Shown here piece after piece: positions 49,054 through 59,438 of a stretch of 64,000 bases of DNA (position 1 is its first letter; each line of letters begins with the position of its first letter). Source of the stretch: Paramecium tetraurelia (lineage: Eukaryota; Ciliophora; Oligohymenophorea; Peniculida; Parameciidae); NCBI RefSeq assembly GCF_000165425.1, contig NW_001799000.1, positions 594,972-658,971 of the forward strand. The letters are read 5' to 3'. The notes beneath the pieces were generated by a model that was not told where the DNA came from, searched no databases, and worked only from the letters and a program-made list of their open reading frames with translations. The position numbers and the translations under genes were made by a program.

Positions 49054-50186
49054 ATGTCAAGCCAAGACGGATGTACTTATCCATTAATTGAATTGATATT
49101 ATCTGTCGCTGGATTAATATGTTGCATCGCTATGATGATCATATACTTTAAATCAGATAATTTTAAATTATTTTCATATACCATACAACTTTACATTTTA
49201 TTAGGAGCAAGCCTCTATACATTATTAGATTTTACTTTCAATGTATTTTAATTTTCAATTTGCCATACTTTTGAACTAAAATACATATTAGAAAAATCAA
49301 TTTGTTAAATTACATCTTATATTTCTGTATATGGAGTTATGAATGTGGTAAGTTGGCAAACTGTCCTAATAAAAATTGCAAAAGAAGCCATACTCTATAA
49401 GAAATAAGAATAATTATCAGTTCATGTAAAGTTATGTAATATCTAGCTAAATTTGATCGCGTTTGCATTTTTTTTCCCAATTATTTGTACAATTTTACCA
49501 TAATTAAGTTCTAGTAAGAAATAATCTAAAGGAGAATCAACGGATTAAAACTATGATGACTTTATATATGGACTTTTTGATAATGTCTGTTGGTTATAAT
49601 ATAACTTTACAATCACTTAAAGCAACCCTTGCAATTCAAATAGCGTATCAGAACCTGAGTCTAATTTATAAAACTTATAAACGAGTCTTTCTAGAACGAT
49701 TGTAACATTAAGTTTACTTTGCTTCTTTTTACCAATTATTTTTCAATCAATTATACAATTAACAGATTTAAGAAGCATTAGCAAAAAAATAGAAGCTATG
49801 AAAATAAATAAAGAAATTTTTAAGTAATTTTAATTATAATAACTTTAAGAGGACATGAAAATCATATTAATGCCATCAAAGGGTTATACTTAGTTCCTTA
49901 TTTTATTCTCTTAACTTGCGTTGTACCAGCTTTTTTATTTTTTCTAGAATATTTTCATAGACCTGCTTAAGATTCTACTCTTGTTATATTTTAAATTTGC
50001 AAAGCTCTACTCAGTTGCTTAGGACTTCTCATTTTTGTGATGTTTCTACAAAATGCTCACATAAAATTGGTTGTTTCTCAAATGTTTAAGATGAAAGAAA
50101 AATCAATTTATGATTTTTAAATTGATCTGTTTTCTGGTTTAGAGGAATTTGACCTTAAAAAAAGTGATGTTAATAAATAAGAGTGA
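49054..50186 (+). CDS. Seven-helix receptor, cAMP-receptor-like (class E GPCR type)
   Basis: Hydrophobic helices alternate along about 365 aa: LIELILSVAGLICCIAMMII, YTIQLYILLGASLYTLLDF, ISVYGVMNVVSWQTVLIKIA, NLIAFAFFFPIICTILP, TIVTLSLLCFFLPIIFQSII, GLYLVPYFILLTCVVPAFLF and ALLSCLGLLIFVMFLQNAH. A polar tail follows. Helix spacing, the short N-terminus (MSSQDGCTYPL) and KGLYLVPYFI before helix 6 recall Dictyostelium cAMP-receptor-like GPCRs. One 26-nt intron near 49826-49851 restores frame. No RING or kinase domain is attached. Ligand unknown; chemosensing is plausible for Paramecium. The topology is well supported, the family name less so. Confidence 0.7.
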
Positions 50187-50333
50187 ATGATTTAATTTAA
50201 TCTTATAACATAATAACAGTCATAAAATATAGACAGATTTTATTCAATGCATGTTATAATTTTATAGAACATTGAATGTTTAAATTAAGTCTTTGAAATA
50301 ATCAAATAACTAATTGTGAATCAAATCAGTAAT

Positions 50334-51056
50334 TCATGGTTTATGTAGTCCAATTTTGCAACCCGAATTGCAATCTCGACATTAATGACAACAAGTAAAA
50401 TATTCATCAGCTCCACAAGATCTGCAAGAGTAATATTTTAATTTGCCAGAATGATAAATGCAAGTCTAATAAAATATAAAAAATAGTACTTATTCATTTT
50501 GACCTTCCTATAATATTTTACTACAACGAATGCAAGACCAAAACAAATCATTCATGTCTAAGGCTATGGTTTAATTCTCGATCGACTATAACAATTTTTT
50601 TAATTGTAAAATTTATTATTCTTCCGTCTAAATATTTAAAAGTATATCTATTCCTACTTACTGTTTTCTAGGAGTATAAGTTTATAAGATGTGATATATT
50701 TTTATTAAAGAATCCCCATCAAGTTATTAATCTTCTTAAGACACTTCAAGAATTTCAATTAGAGATCTTAATTAGTTAAGAATTTATTTTTTTTCCTGGA
50801 TAAAATATTAAAGTTCATCATTTTCACTTTTTAATGCTCTTACCTCTTTTTCAATCGTGTAATTCTAACTTTCTAGGCAATGCATTTTATCTTTTATTAC
50901 GCAAAACATTTATTACAATTCTTTTTATTCATATTATGTAATTTCTACCTAATAAAACTAAATACCTAAAGTATATTAAATATTTTTCAGAACTTTATCC
51001 ATATCAATTCGATCATCTTCAATTAAATATTTATATTTTTTCTTAGCGCATTTCAT
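50334..51056 (-). CDS. Coiled-coil protein with C-terminal Cys/His zinc cluster
   Basis: About 230 aa. Residues 1-170 form a helical coil rich in E, Q and K (YTIEKEVRALKSENDELQYF, LRSLIEILEVSQEDQQLDGD). The C-terminus carries a compact metal-binding region, FWSCIRCSKIL, TCIYHSGKLKYYSCRSCGAD, FTCCHQCRDCNSGCKIGLHK, with CxxC pairs and His-containing loops. The one clear intron is 24 nt, inside the zinc region near 50468-50491. The arrangement resembles small ciliate CxxC/CHxxC modules; I cannot name the family. It is convergent with the receptor gene. Confidence 0.68.
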
Positions 51057-51802
51057 TTCTTTAAAGGGTTAGAAAAATTAAAAATAATAATAAATGCCAG
51101 ATTTATCATTTAACATAAATAGAATATGCTTAGTTCAAAAAATTAAGTGAACTAAGTCAAAAAAATTATTTATTGTTTTTCTCAATAAATAAATGCTGCT
51201 TTATATAGTAGATTTAAATCTAAATATATTCATCAAATAACAATACAGCCGTCTTAATTTTATGAATTTTACTAAATAGATTCAATTTCTTACAAAAACT
51301 CTATATTTCATTTTACTTAAAAAACAGGACTGATGATTAAAAATGTTAATTTTATTATCATATAAATTACAGCAACACACAAGGGTTTGGAATAATCACC
51401 TGTTTAACAATAATAAATATATTAATTAGTAAAAAAACAATTTTTGCCTTTTGAATAAAAAATAGGATAGAATTATATGTAGTTGTAAGAAATGAGTCCA
51501 GAATAAGAAAAATTATGTAATTGAAGAATAAATGTTTTCTTCAGGAGAATTTCAAATTCTTAACAATCAAAGCTTAACTAAATAATGCATTTTGGAAGTG
51601 TATTAACAGTTTAATGAGTCGCTATATTTAATGACATTTGGTCTTCATAATCCAAAGGAAATTATTTATTTTAATCCTTTCCAGGTTAAATTGAACTGCT
51701 AAGTTGAGTTAACAAATAAATGAGCCTTGAAAATGTAGTTATTGGTTTGAAGATAAATGAGCGAGATGTGTGGATAAGATTAATTATAATATTGTATTTC
51801 AA
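51057..51802. other. Intergenic, low-complexity AT-rich
   Basis: About 750 bp. No frame supports a gene on either strand, and no structured RNA is obvious. It is unusually long for a Paramecium intergenic gap and borders a degenerate locus. Confidence 0.45.
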
Positions 51803-52020
51803 TCAATTTTCAACTGCCATATTTAATAATTTTTCTAAAACAGCAAAATCTTCCCTCAATTTGGAATTTAATTTCACTATTTATTATAGTTCATCATATT
51901 CTTTAAATATTAGTTGCAAACTTTCCCTTTGTGGTTGCCTAGACATTATTTGCTTAAATAATTCATGCTTTTTCAACAAAATCTAAATCAAACACTAAGA
52001 AACTAGATAATTTGTTTCTT
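51803..52020 (-). pseudogene. Short coding segment (small ORF or exon fragment)
   Basis: A minus-strand frame reads MSRQPQRESLQLIFKEYDEL and then VKLNSKLREDFAVLEKLLN, ending MAVEN at TGA 51803-51805. The composition looks like genuine helical protein. The frame is open upstream to about 52020, suggesting it is the last exon of a longer gene, but I cannot connect it cleanly to the pieces at 52100-52574. Called as a fragment. Confidence 0.4.
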
Positions 52021-52099
52021 TTTATATATTTGTTTGCATTAAGTGAATATTTAATTTAATTAATGTTTCTTCATAATCAATTCAAAAATATATATAATA

Positions 52100-52574
52100 T
52101 CAATTGAGACGCAAAAGTTCTTCGAAATTACATCTTACTACTTGCTTGATAAGAGATGCTGACTTTAAATTATTAATAATGCTGATTCCTTGAAAATTCT
52201 TTAAAATGAATTTATTATCGTTATTATATAAGTTCCTTTGATTATTTATAACATTGAATAAAATAAATTCTATATATATACTGGGTCATAGTCAGAATGA
52301 TAAAGGCTTGTATGGGATTAGTGAAAAATAATTTATAAAAGTCCAGCAGTATTAAATTATTAGGACCCAATTATCATAAAACAATTTTTAACTTCCAAAG
52401 TAATCTTACCATTTAGAGGATGTTGCAATATAATGTAAATTAAATAATATTCATTTCCAAGTGATTCTTTGCTATTTTGATATTCAAGCTCTTTTTGAAA
52501 GAAGGTTTCATTAAATTTATCTACTAATTTTCCTCATCATAATTAAATAGCAACTTACCTCTTTTTACTATCAT
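52100..52574 (-). pseudogene. Broken gene with a TA-dinucleotide frame shift
   Basis: From ATG 52574 and a 26-nt intron the frame reads LVDKFNETFFQKELEYQNSK, YYLIYIILQHPLNGKITLEV and ends ...SLYHSDYDPVYI. Past a TATATATATA run near 52270 the sensible reading resumes two bases out of phase, as EFILFNVINNQRN and FILKNFQGISIINNLKSASL to a TGA at 52100. No GT...AG intron bridges it. A gain or loss of one TA explains it, so I call a pseudogene or sequence error. The ATG overlaps the TGA of the next ORF upstream (52571-52573). Unknown family. Confidence 0.45.
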
Positions 52575-52837
52575 AGAAATTAGAAATGAATACTTTTGTT
52601 ATTTTTTAAATAAAATAATTTTCCATATATTTCTAATGTCCTTTTCTTTTGGGCAAGTGTACTTATGCGCTTTCTAAAAATATTATTCTTTTTACTAAAT
52701 CTAATATGTTTCTTATAAGTTTTTAATATTCTCAATAGAGTTGTAAGGAAATTTTTCATTTTGGATGAGAAAATCCTATTAGATATCTTTTTCTCAATAA
52801 TTTGAGCAAATTTTTTATTCTCATATTTCTCTCTCAA
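52571..52837 (-). CDS. Small very basic ORF, 88 codons
   Basis: MREKYENKKFAQIIEKKIS leads to KNFLTTLLRILKTYKKHIRF and KKNNIFRKRISTLAQKKRTL. Nearly every third residue is Lys or Arg, and there is no domain. It could be a small nucleic-acid-binding protein, but open frames of this length arise by chance when only TGA stops. Its TGA overlaps the ATG of the broken gene downstream (ATGA). Confidence 0.35.
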
Positions 52838-52966
52838 TAGATAATTTTACCCTCCACTATATTTATTGATAAGCACATTTTCATTAGATTCTTCTTAATA
52901 CTTTTAGAACTACTTCTTCATTTTAGATTTTATAATTAATAATGTTTTGTGATGATGTGATAATAA

Positions 52967-53179
52967 TCAGATCTCTTTTGGAGGGCCATATCTATCTTTA
53001 GATGGCTGATTATTGAAGAATCTTAGAAATTCCTACCCAACCACTTTATATGCATTTGCATAGTTTTATTAACATTACTTGAATAAAGCTTCTTGATCGC
53101 CATTTGGTTGAACATCTTATACAGCCTTTACACATAGTTAGAACCCCTATGTAGCAAACAAATCCTTAAATATATCCAT
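52967..53179 (-). CDS. Small conserved-looking protein, 70 aa
   Basis: An intronless minus-strand frame of 70 codons: MDIFKDLFATQGFQLCVKAV, then DVQPNGDQEALFKQCQQN, YANAYKVVGQEFLRFFNNQ and SKDRYGPPKEI. The helical, balanced composition and PxxK tail look like a real, stable small protein, unlike the low-complexity frames nearby. No signal peptide or membrane helix. The ATG lies 34 bp from the stop of the ankyrin gene on the same strand. Family not recognised. Confidence 0.6.
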
Positions 53180-53213
53180 TTATTTTTTTTAATATTAATT
53201 ATAATTTTTTATC

Positions 53214-54500
53214 TCACATTACTAAAAATTCATCAAACTTTGGTGAGCTGACTTTATATGAATTAAGTTTTAAATCCTTTTCATTAATCATAGAAGAAAT
53301 CTTTTCTTATTCAATTATTGCTTAAGCTGTAACTCCATAATCGTCAGGCATATTAAAATCAGCACCTATAAATTTTGTTGTTTTATTACCATATTATGTA
53401 AATAGATTCAATAGGTTAGGGTTTTTTGATACACAGGCTTAATGGGTGGCAGTTTGTCCTTAAGAACACTTTATATTAGGGTTTGCACCATTTTGCAACA
53501 GAAATTGGCATAATCCATAGAGATTCTAAATCAAACTTGATTTACATGTTTTGCACAATAAAATAGAGGAGTATTTTAAATTTCATCTTTAGCATTGTAA
53601 TCATCCAAACCAAAATTAAATCCAGAGTTTTAAATAATTTTGATATCATTTGATTGAATGGCTTACTAAATTTTTTTTTATTTTGCTAGTTAAAGCTTTT
53701 CTTGATAACTATGCTTACTAAGAGATTTTTGCCTTTATAAAAACGAAAGCATGTTTTATTGTGTAATCATAACAAGACCTTACTTCTATCTTTCTGTTCT
53801 ATGTGAAGTGTGATTGGATTAACTTCCAATTCTTTTTAAATTTAACTGTAAATTGTGAATTTTAGTTTATGATGGTTATTTTTTAGATATAATCTTAATG
53901 CTTTATTTATTTTGTAGATATTTTCTAAAATAATTTTAGATTACTTTTGCTTTTTCTATTCTTTCTTGAGATAATTAATTTGATTTTATTTATTAATCTA
54001 GTCTCAAGGATGCTTAGTTTCTCTATTACATAGCACTTATATTAATTTTAAATCGAGTTTAATTTTACTTTGCATTTCTAAAAATTTTTGTTGCTATTAA
54101 TTATTGTAAATGTTGACGCTACGAATGTTTTTCGTTAATCTAAACAGGATTTATTGATTTCTTAACTAAAATGTGCTTTTAAGATTGAGTGTTATTTAAT
54201 TGTCTTAGTTTATAAGATGAATCGATCAATTTCGAATGGATTGATTCTAATTTTTATTCAATCGTGCTTTCAATCTATTTATAAAATTCGATAAGTTACT
54301 TATCTAATTTTTTCAAGCTTTTAAAACCTGGCATCTTTGAAGGAAGCTATTTTATTTATTTTATTTAGTATATTTGTTTATACTCTTGAAAATTACTAAT
54401 AATAAATTGTGGTTGGTTTCACAATCTGCTCTTTGAAATTCAATTTTCTTTCCAAATTTTAGATATAACTTATGTCTTAAAGAAATGTATTCTCACTCAT
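53214..54500 (-). CDS. IQ-motif and ankyrin-repeat protein
   Basis: From ATG 54500: MSENTFLQDISYIQNLERKL, a coiled region, then ERIEKAKVIQNYFRKYLQNK, a good IQ calmodulin-binding motif (IQxxxRxxxxx). After a basic stretch, ankyrin repeats follow: IQSNDIKIIQNSGFNFGLDD with AKDEIQNTPLFYCAKH, LYGLCQFLLQNGANPNI and QGQTATHQACVSKNPNLLNL, then GADFNMPDDYGVTAQAIIEQ. It ends SPKFDEFLVM at TGA 53214. Introns of 25, 51 and 20 nt were needed. The 51-nt one is long for this genome and could be two. Upstream, 54510-54870 also reads as helical protein (KIINWEDDTDIYQKVCIKIE) and may be a further 5' exon of this gene. Confidence 0.6.
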
Positions 54501-54509
54501 GTTTATTAT

Positions 54510-54870
54510 TTAATTTGATTTATCCACTTATTAAGCTCGAGAGTGCAAAGAAAAAGATGCATTAACGCTTTGGAACTTTCATAAAGGTTTTATTTACTTT
54601 TTCATATTCTTTTTTTACAATATCTCTTAATTCTTCAATTTTATTAGCAAATTGCTTATCCTCTTTAAAATTAATTTGCAATATTTCTTCTATCTTAATG
54701 CATACTTTTTAATATATATCTGTGTCATCTTCCCAATTAATAATTTTTTTTAGTTGATCAGGAAGTTTATCTAATAAAGTGTTATGCTCCTTGCTTATCT
54801 AAATTAATTTAGCAGCTCGAAAAATGTATGAGACGAATATCTATATTTATTCGAAGATAATATGCCAGAT
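54510..54870 (-). other. Probable 5' exon or separate fragment upstream of the ankyrin gene
   Basis: A minus-strand frame reads FRAAKLIQISKEHNTLLDKL, PDQLKKIINWEDDTDIYQKV, EEILQINFKEDKQFANKIEE and VKKEYEKVNKTFMKVPKR. It looks like coiled-coil protein, as found before TRIM or ankyrin modules. I could not find a start codon or an intron joining it to the ankyrin ORF at 54500. Confidence 0.4.
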
Positions 54871-54964
54871 GTAAAATGAAATTGGATCAGTCTAAATCTT
54901 CTATCTGTCTGTCAAACATTTTCTTTCATGTATATTAATCATTTTATATTATTATTTATAACTT

Positions 54965-55037
54965 GGGGTAGTAGCTCATTTAGTAGAGCGCGTGATTTGC
55001 ATTCACGAGGCGCCGAGAGCGAAGCTCGGCTACTCCA
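54965..55037 (+). tRNA. tRNA-Ala (anticodon TGC), atypical D and T loops
   Basis: The cloverleaf folds completely: acceptor GGGGTAG/CTACTCC with the G3:T70 pair that marks alanine tRNAs, D stem GCTC/GAGC, anticodon stem CGTGA/TCACG around TTTGCAT (anticodon TGC), variable AGGCG, T stem CCGAG/CTCGG. Total 72 nt plus discriminator A. A T-run at 55039-55043 can terminate Pol III. The T loop reads AGCGAAG instead of TTCGAAN, and the D loop ATTTAGTA lacks the usual GG. It could be a variant, an inactive copy or a tRNA-like element. There is no intron. Confidence 0.8.
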
Positions 55038-55038
55038 C

Positions 55039-55614
55039 TTTTTGTAATAAAAATTATAATTGTTTTTAAATAACTCAATATTATATGAAAATAATTTTAT
55101 TATACCTGAGAAACGTATGCAATAATTTATTCAAAGTTTCTCTTTAAAAATAATTTATTTTCTCAATTTTAATATCTATAACTAATTGTTTATCACAATA
55201 CCCGAAGTATTTATTACATTTCTGTTGCAAATATTATGATTACGTATCAGTATAATTTTCTTTTAAATTGGTTATAAATTCATTGAAGAAGGTGTTTAAC
55301 CTTCTTTCAAGTAATTCCTAGAGTTAAATCTATTTAGAATAATAAATTAATAATAAAATGCATTTCTTCAGAAAGATTAATTTTTTACTTATTCAGACTA
55401 AGCATATTTTAAAATTTAGGCTCAGATTTTTTTTTATACAACTATATTTGGAATTGTTATTTGAGAGGTTTGAGCTTCTGAACGCGAAACAAAAAAAATG
55501 AATATTCTCAAGTAAATTGAGGAGTCCTGCCATTTCTGCTTTCTTTTTATTAAGCAGGTGGATTTAATGCAAATATTGAATTATTAAAAAATTCATATTT
55601 ATTTTAATAGAAAA
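55039..55614. other. Intergenic, AT-rich; Pol III T-run at its left end
   Basis: TTTTT at 55039-55043 follows the tRNA. The rest, about 570 bp, shows no supported frame or RNA gene and leads into the gene at 55615. Confidence 0.45.
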
Positions 55615-56251
55615 ATGTATGTTCAAAATAATTATCCATAAATGGAGTAAGAGATCGCCGCATTCATCAACTACCCTACAGAGGCCAATACAGAGAAGAT
55701 TTATGACTATTTAAATAAGCTATGCGCAATCAAATATCAAAGTTAAATAACCTATAGCTCATCTAAATATTGTAAATTATCAGGAGAAGAAATCACTGAA
55801 GATCCAATCATAATTGAAGGTCATTGCTTCTCACTTCATCAAATACATTAATATTATATAAGACATGGAATACTCGATGTTTCAATAGGTGATCTAAAAT
55901 TTAATTATTCTGATGGAATCACAGAAAATTTTGTAACCATTGAATTGACATAGGAGATACTCCAAAAGATATACGGAGCTAATTTGGATTAAATGTTATA
56001 AGAGTATGAATTTACTTGATAATAGAGCTCACCATCATTTTGATAAAAGATTAAAGCAGCCAGTCTTATTTACTTGTGAATAAACAGGAAGATCAGGCGT
56101 GATTTCGGAATAAATGATTGTAAATGGGAAGTAAGTATGTACAGAATGGGCTCATCAGAATAAGGACTAATTAAGTGAAGAATAAAGGATATAATTAGAA
56201 TCTTCATAGAGAATATAATATAATTTAGGAAATAGTTAAAATATCCATTGA
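55615..56251 (+). CDS. U-box/RING-like small protein
   Basis: About 200 aa. MYVQNNYPQMEQEIAAFIN starts a helical N-terminal part. Then YCKLSGEEITEDPIIIEGHC and FSLHQIHQYYIRHGILD resemble the core of a U-box (C..ltge.m.dPVi...G..yer..I..w). It continues through IYGANLDQ, a 31-nt intron near 55996-56026, then FDKRLKQPVLFTCEQTGRSG and VICT-like NGKQVCTEWAHQNKDQLSEE. The spaced Cys and His could bind one zinc. U-box proteins are ubiquitin ligases, but the metal and E2-binding residues are not all recognisable, so the function stays open. Confidence 0.55.
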
Positions 56252-56317
56252 AAATCATTAATATATATAAATATATCTTCAATATTTTTATTTAATGTAC
56301 ACATAATATTTAGATAC

Positions 56318-57417
56318 TCATTATCTACCTCCTTTAAATCCACCTCTGTTGTTATTCTTTTTGTTAAAGTTCTTTCTATTATTATTATTATTAAAGTTAT
56401 TATTTTTCTTGAAATTGTTCTAATGGTTTTAGTTTCCTCCTTTGTTTTGGTGATTATATTGACCTTGTCCTTTCTTATTTTATTAGAAAGGCTTCTAACC
56501 TTATTTAAATTATTGGTTTCCTTAATGTTATTATTTATTATATTATTGTTTTTAGTTTTAAGGTTTCTGTTGTTATTTCTATTATGGCTTCACTTATTAA
56601 CCTTAGTTTCCTTTAAGGAATTTTTTATTTTCTATAAAGTTATACAAAGATTATACATTAAGGTTCATCTTCATCATCTTCATCATCTAAATTTTCTTCG
56701 TCATCGTCTTCCTCATCTCCTAAGTCATTGTCTACCTCCTCATCATCGACATCACTTTGGTCGATAAGTTCTTCATCTTCTCCATCATCATCTTCATCAT
56801 CATTCCAATCTTCCTCTGCCTTTTTGGGCTATTGTTATTAAGGTTTCTAAGTAGGAGCTTGAGGCTTAGCCTTTTATTATTATTCTGGTTGTGCTTTTTG
56901 TGGTTGTGGTTGTGGCTTTTATTATTATGTCTAAGGTTTTTATTATTATTAAGTTTATGGCTTTTATTGTTCCTTTGGCTATTATTTGACTTATTCAGCT
57001 TATTTAGTGGGTTCAGGCTTTTTAACTTTTTTTTCCTCAACTTCCTCACTCTCATCATCTTCAAAATCCAAATCCTCGTTCTAAAAAGATTATTTTAATA
57101 AATACCAATTCCTCCTCATCTGGTTCTACATAGCCTGAAAGATGAACTGAACCCTTTCCTTTAACTCCAATCTCAACCTATTGATCAACTCTAAAGTAAA
57201 GGTCCAAAAAAGCTTATTCCAACTAACTATCGAAAAATTACCATACCTTATTTTTTTCAAGGTTAGCAAGTACAAATTCTTTTCCCTTTACTTTAGCGTA
57301 GACTTAAACCTTGCTATCACCATCTGCTAGAACTACATTAGAGACGTGGATCACTGTAGCTTCTTCAGCTGTTAGCTTATATGATTATCCTTGAGTGACT
57401 TGAGTTCCCCAAAACAT
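56318..57417 (-). CDS. Nucleoplasmin-like domain protein with acidic/Q-rich body and N/G-rich tail
   Basis: The N-terminus MFWGTQVTQGQSYKLTAEEA leads to VIHVSNVVLADGDSKVQVYA, KVKGKEFVLANLEKNK, and after an intron VEIGVKGKGSVHLSGYVEPD. This is the nucleoplasmin-like fold found in HD2-type plant histone deacetylases and FKBP39-type immunophilins, which bind histones. An acidic D/E body and a Q/P-rich region (TAA/TAG/CAA mix) follow. The tail NFNNNNNRKNFNKKNNNRGG, then FKGGR, may bind RNA. No FKBP domain is attached. One intron near 57070-57110 and one near 57235. About 330 aa. A nucleolar histone-chaperone role is inferred from the fold. Confidence 0.72.
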
Positions 57418-57451
57418 TTTAAATAATTTAATTTAAACTTTAGATATTTTA

Positions 57452-59438
57452 ATGGGAAATTGTGTTTAAGAGAGAAAACCTTAACATACTCTTTTTGATG
57501 CTCAAGAGTTAAAAAAACTTAATCAAGTATTTGATCATTATTGTGATCTTTAAACTGAGTATCATTATAATAATCTTTAGTACTCGCAAAAACAGACACC
57601 TATCATAGTAAAGCTTTGAGGAAATCTTTGTTGAGAATGCTGATCTTGGTAGAAAGTTATTTCGCTTTCTAGAGGTATATGGTTAAAAGGAAAAATATAT
57701 ACACAGAGATGTGTTGTTTTACATTTGTAATTATTATTTAATAACGAATAGTGGAGGTTCTACTAAAGGATGCCTCATCTGTGAACGAATTGAAAAACTT
57801 AAATAAGGTAGAACTATTCTCACTAATCAGCTTAAAATCAAGCCAATATATTAAGAATAAAGAAGAATTACATTCTTTTAAAATCACTTATTTAGATGCT
57901 ATTACAATAATAAATGACATTCTCAAAATTAGATTGTAAGGAGATAATTTTTAGAATATTGATGAAAAAGCTAGCAGAGCATTCCTGGATTCAATGTTCA
58001 AATCAGAAAATGGAATCATTGATTGGTTTGAGTTGATAAAGCAACTTAGAATTCGACTTGGTGGATTATCAGGAGCCATCAAATAATATATGAAAACCAA
58101 GTTCTTCTTATTAGACTCAGCAATGGTAGTACCCTAAATGAATACAACATCATATTTGTTAAACGAAGATCTAATATTTTAATTGTAGCTTAGTGCCCAT
58201 GAGACTAAATTGAAAGGGGCAATCAAATTGGAACTACTATATTCCAACCTAGTCCATAATGGAGGTTTCAAATAAATGATAAATAATATTATTTAATCTG
58301 GATTACCAACACTAATTTTAATCTAGCATGAGGAAATTTATGAAGCTCTGCATGACAAAAGCAATATTTAAAAAACTTATACTTTTGGAGCCGTCTCTAA
58401 TCAAAGATGGTTTGATACTGCATAACCTCAAGGTGATATTAAAGACTGTATCTTTTCTTTATATCCTTACTTTGTTGTATATCAAGCCAAAAAAGATAGA
58501 ACTGCCAAAAAGAACTTTTGTTACCTTAACACAAAAGATATTTCAAAACCTTAGGGTATTGGTTTTGGATTTGATGATGATAAATTTAGAATTTGGATTG
58601 ACAAAGATTTGAATAAATCTACCTGTTCATCTGAGGATCAAAGTTATGAAAGTGGTGATCTTGTTCATAGACATATAAAAAAATTAAAGGTTTTAATATT
58701 AAACAAATTTAGATCTCAGTGATTGAAGTCTGGGGAATTGTGCCTCCTGCTATTGAAGAGTAATTGGATGATCCAAAAATTGCAAATGCTGAATAAGAGT
58801 TTCAGCAATTTGAAATCAATACATACGAGGAAGCTGAAAATCAACCCTTAGAGTAATAAATTCATAAAATTCTTAGGTCAAAAGCTGATTATTATTGGTC
58901 TAACAAATAATAAGAAGTGAAGATGGAAACTACAGGAAGCAATAGTTTTTACTGGAATAATGCATAAACTGCTAAACCTACTCTTTAATATCATTCAAGT
59001 CTTGCAAAAAGTCAACCAAACATTAACCCATACTCAAATTAAAATCTATCGTCAGAAGAGTAAAAAATTGCTGATTAACTTGTTGGAAAAAATATAACTA
59101 ATAATTATTAGTAATAAGAAGTGGTTACTCAAACTATTATTACAAGAAGAAGCAATCTATAAAGGCCAGTTTTAGATTTTAAATATTAAAAATTATATGA
59201 ACCAGAAATGATACCTAAGAAGGAGTTTATGGAAACCTAAAGCTAAAAGCAGTATTAATTTGATATTTAATTTAGTGAAATCTTTGGAACTAATATTATT
59301 GAATCGTAATATCCTAGATAGACAACAAATGAAAAAGTATACTCATCAGCTTCAAGTTTGAATTAGTCAAAAGGAAGAAAAACAGCGGACTAAATTATTT
59401 AAGATTATGAATCAAGAAAAAACAATAGAAATTATTGA
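57452..59438 (+). CDS. TLDc-domain protein with N-myristoylation signal (MEAK7-like)
   Basis: The start MGNCVQERKP fits N-myristoylation plus a palmitoylatable Cys. After a 29-nt intron near 57571-57599, a helical N-terminal region includes AFLDSMFKSENGIIDWFELI, an EF-hand-like segment. Then a TLDc domain: TYTFGAVSNQRWFDTAQPQG, CIFSLYPYFVVYQAKKDRTA, NFCYLNTKDISKPQGIGFGF and FRIWIDKDLNKSTCSSEDQS. That layout (MGN, EF-hand-like, TLDc) recalls MEAK7/TLDC1, which regulates lysosomal signalling and V-ATPase. TLDc proteins bind V-ATPase in other eukaryotes. The last 230 residues are disordered and Q-rich. About 640 aa. Confidence 0.78.

Noticed and set aside
56423-57098. Long plus-strand leucine-rich and hydrophobic ORFs
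   Set aside because: They are the antisense of Q-, N- and E-rich codons of the nucleoplasmin-like gene on the minus strand. No start context or domain.
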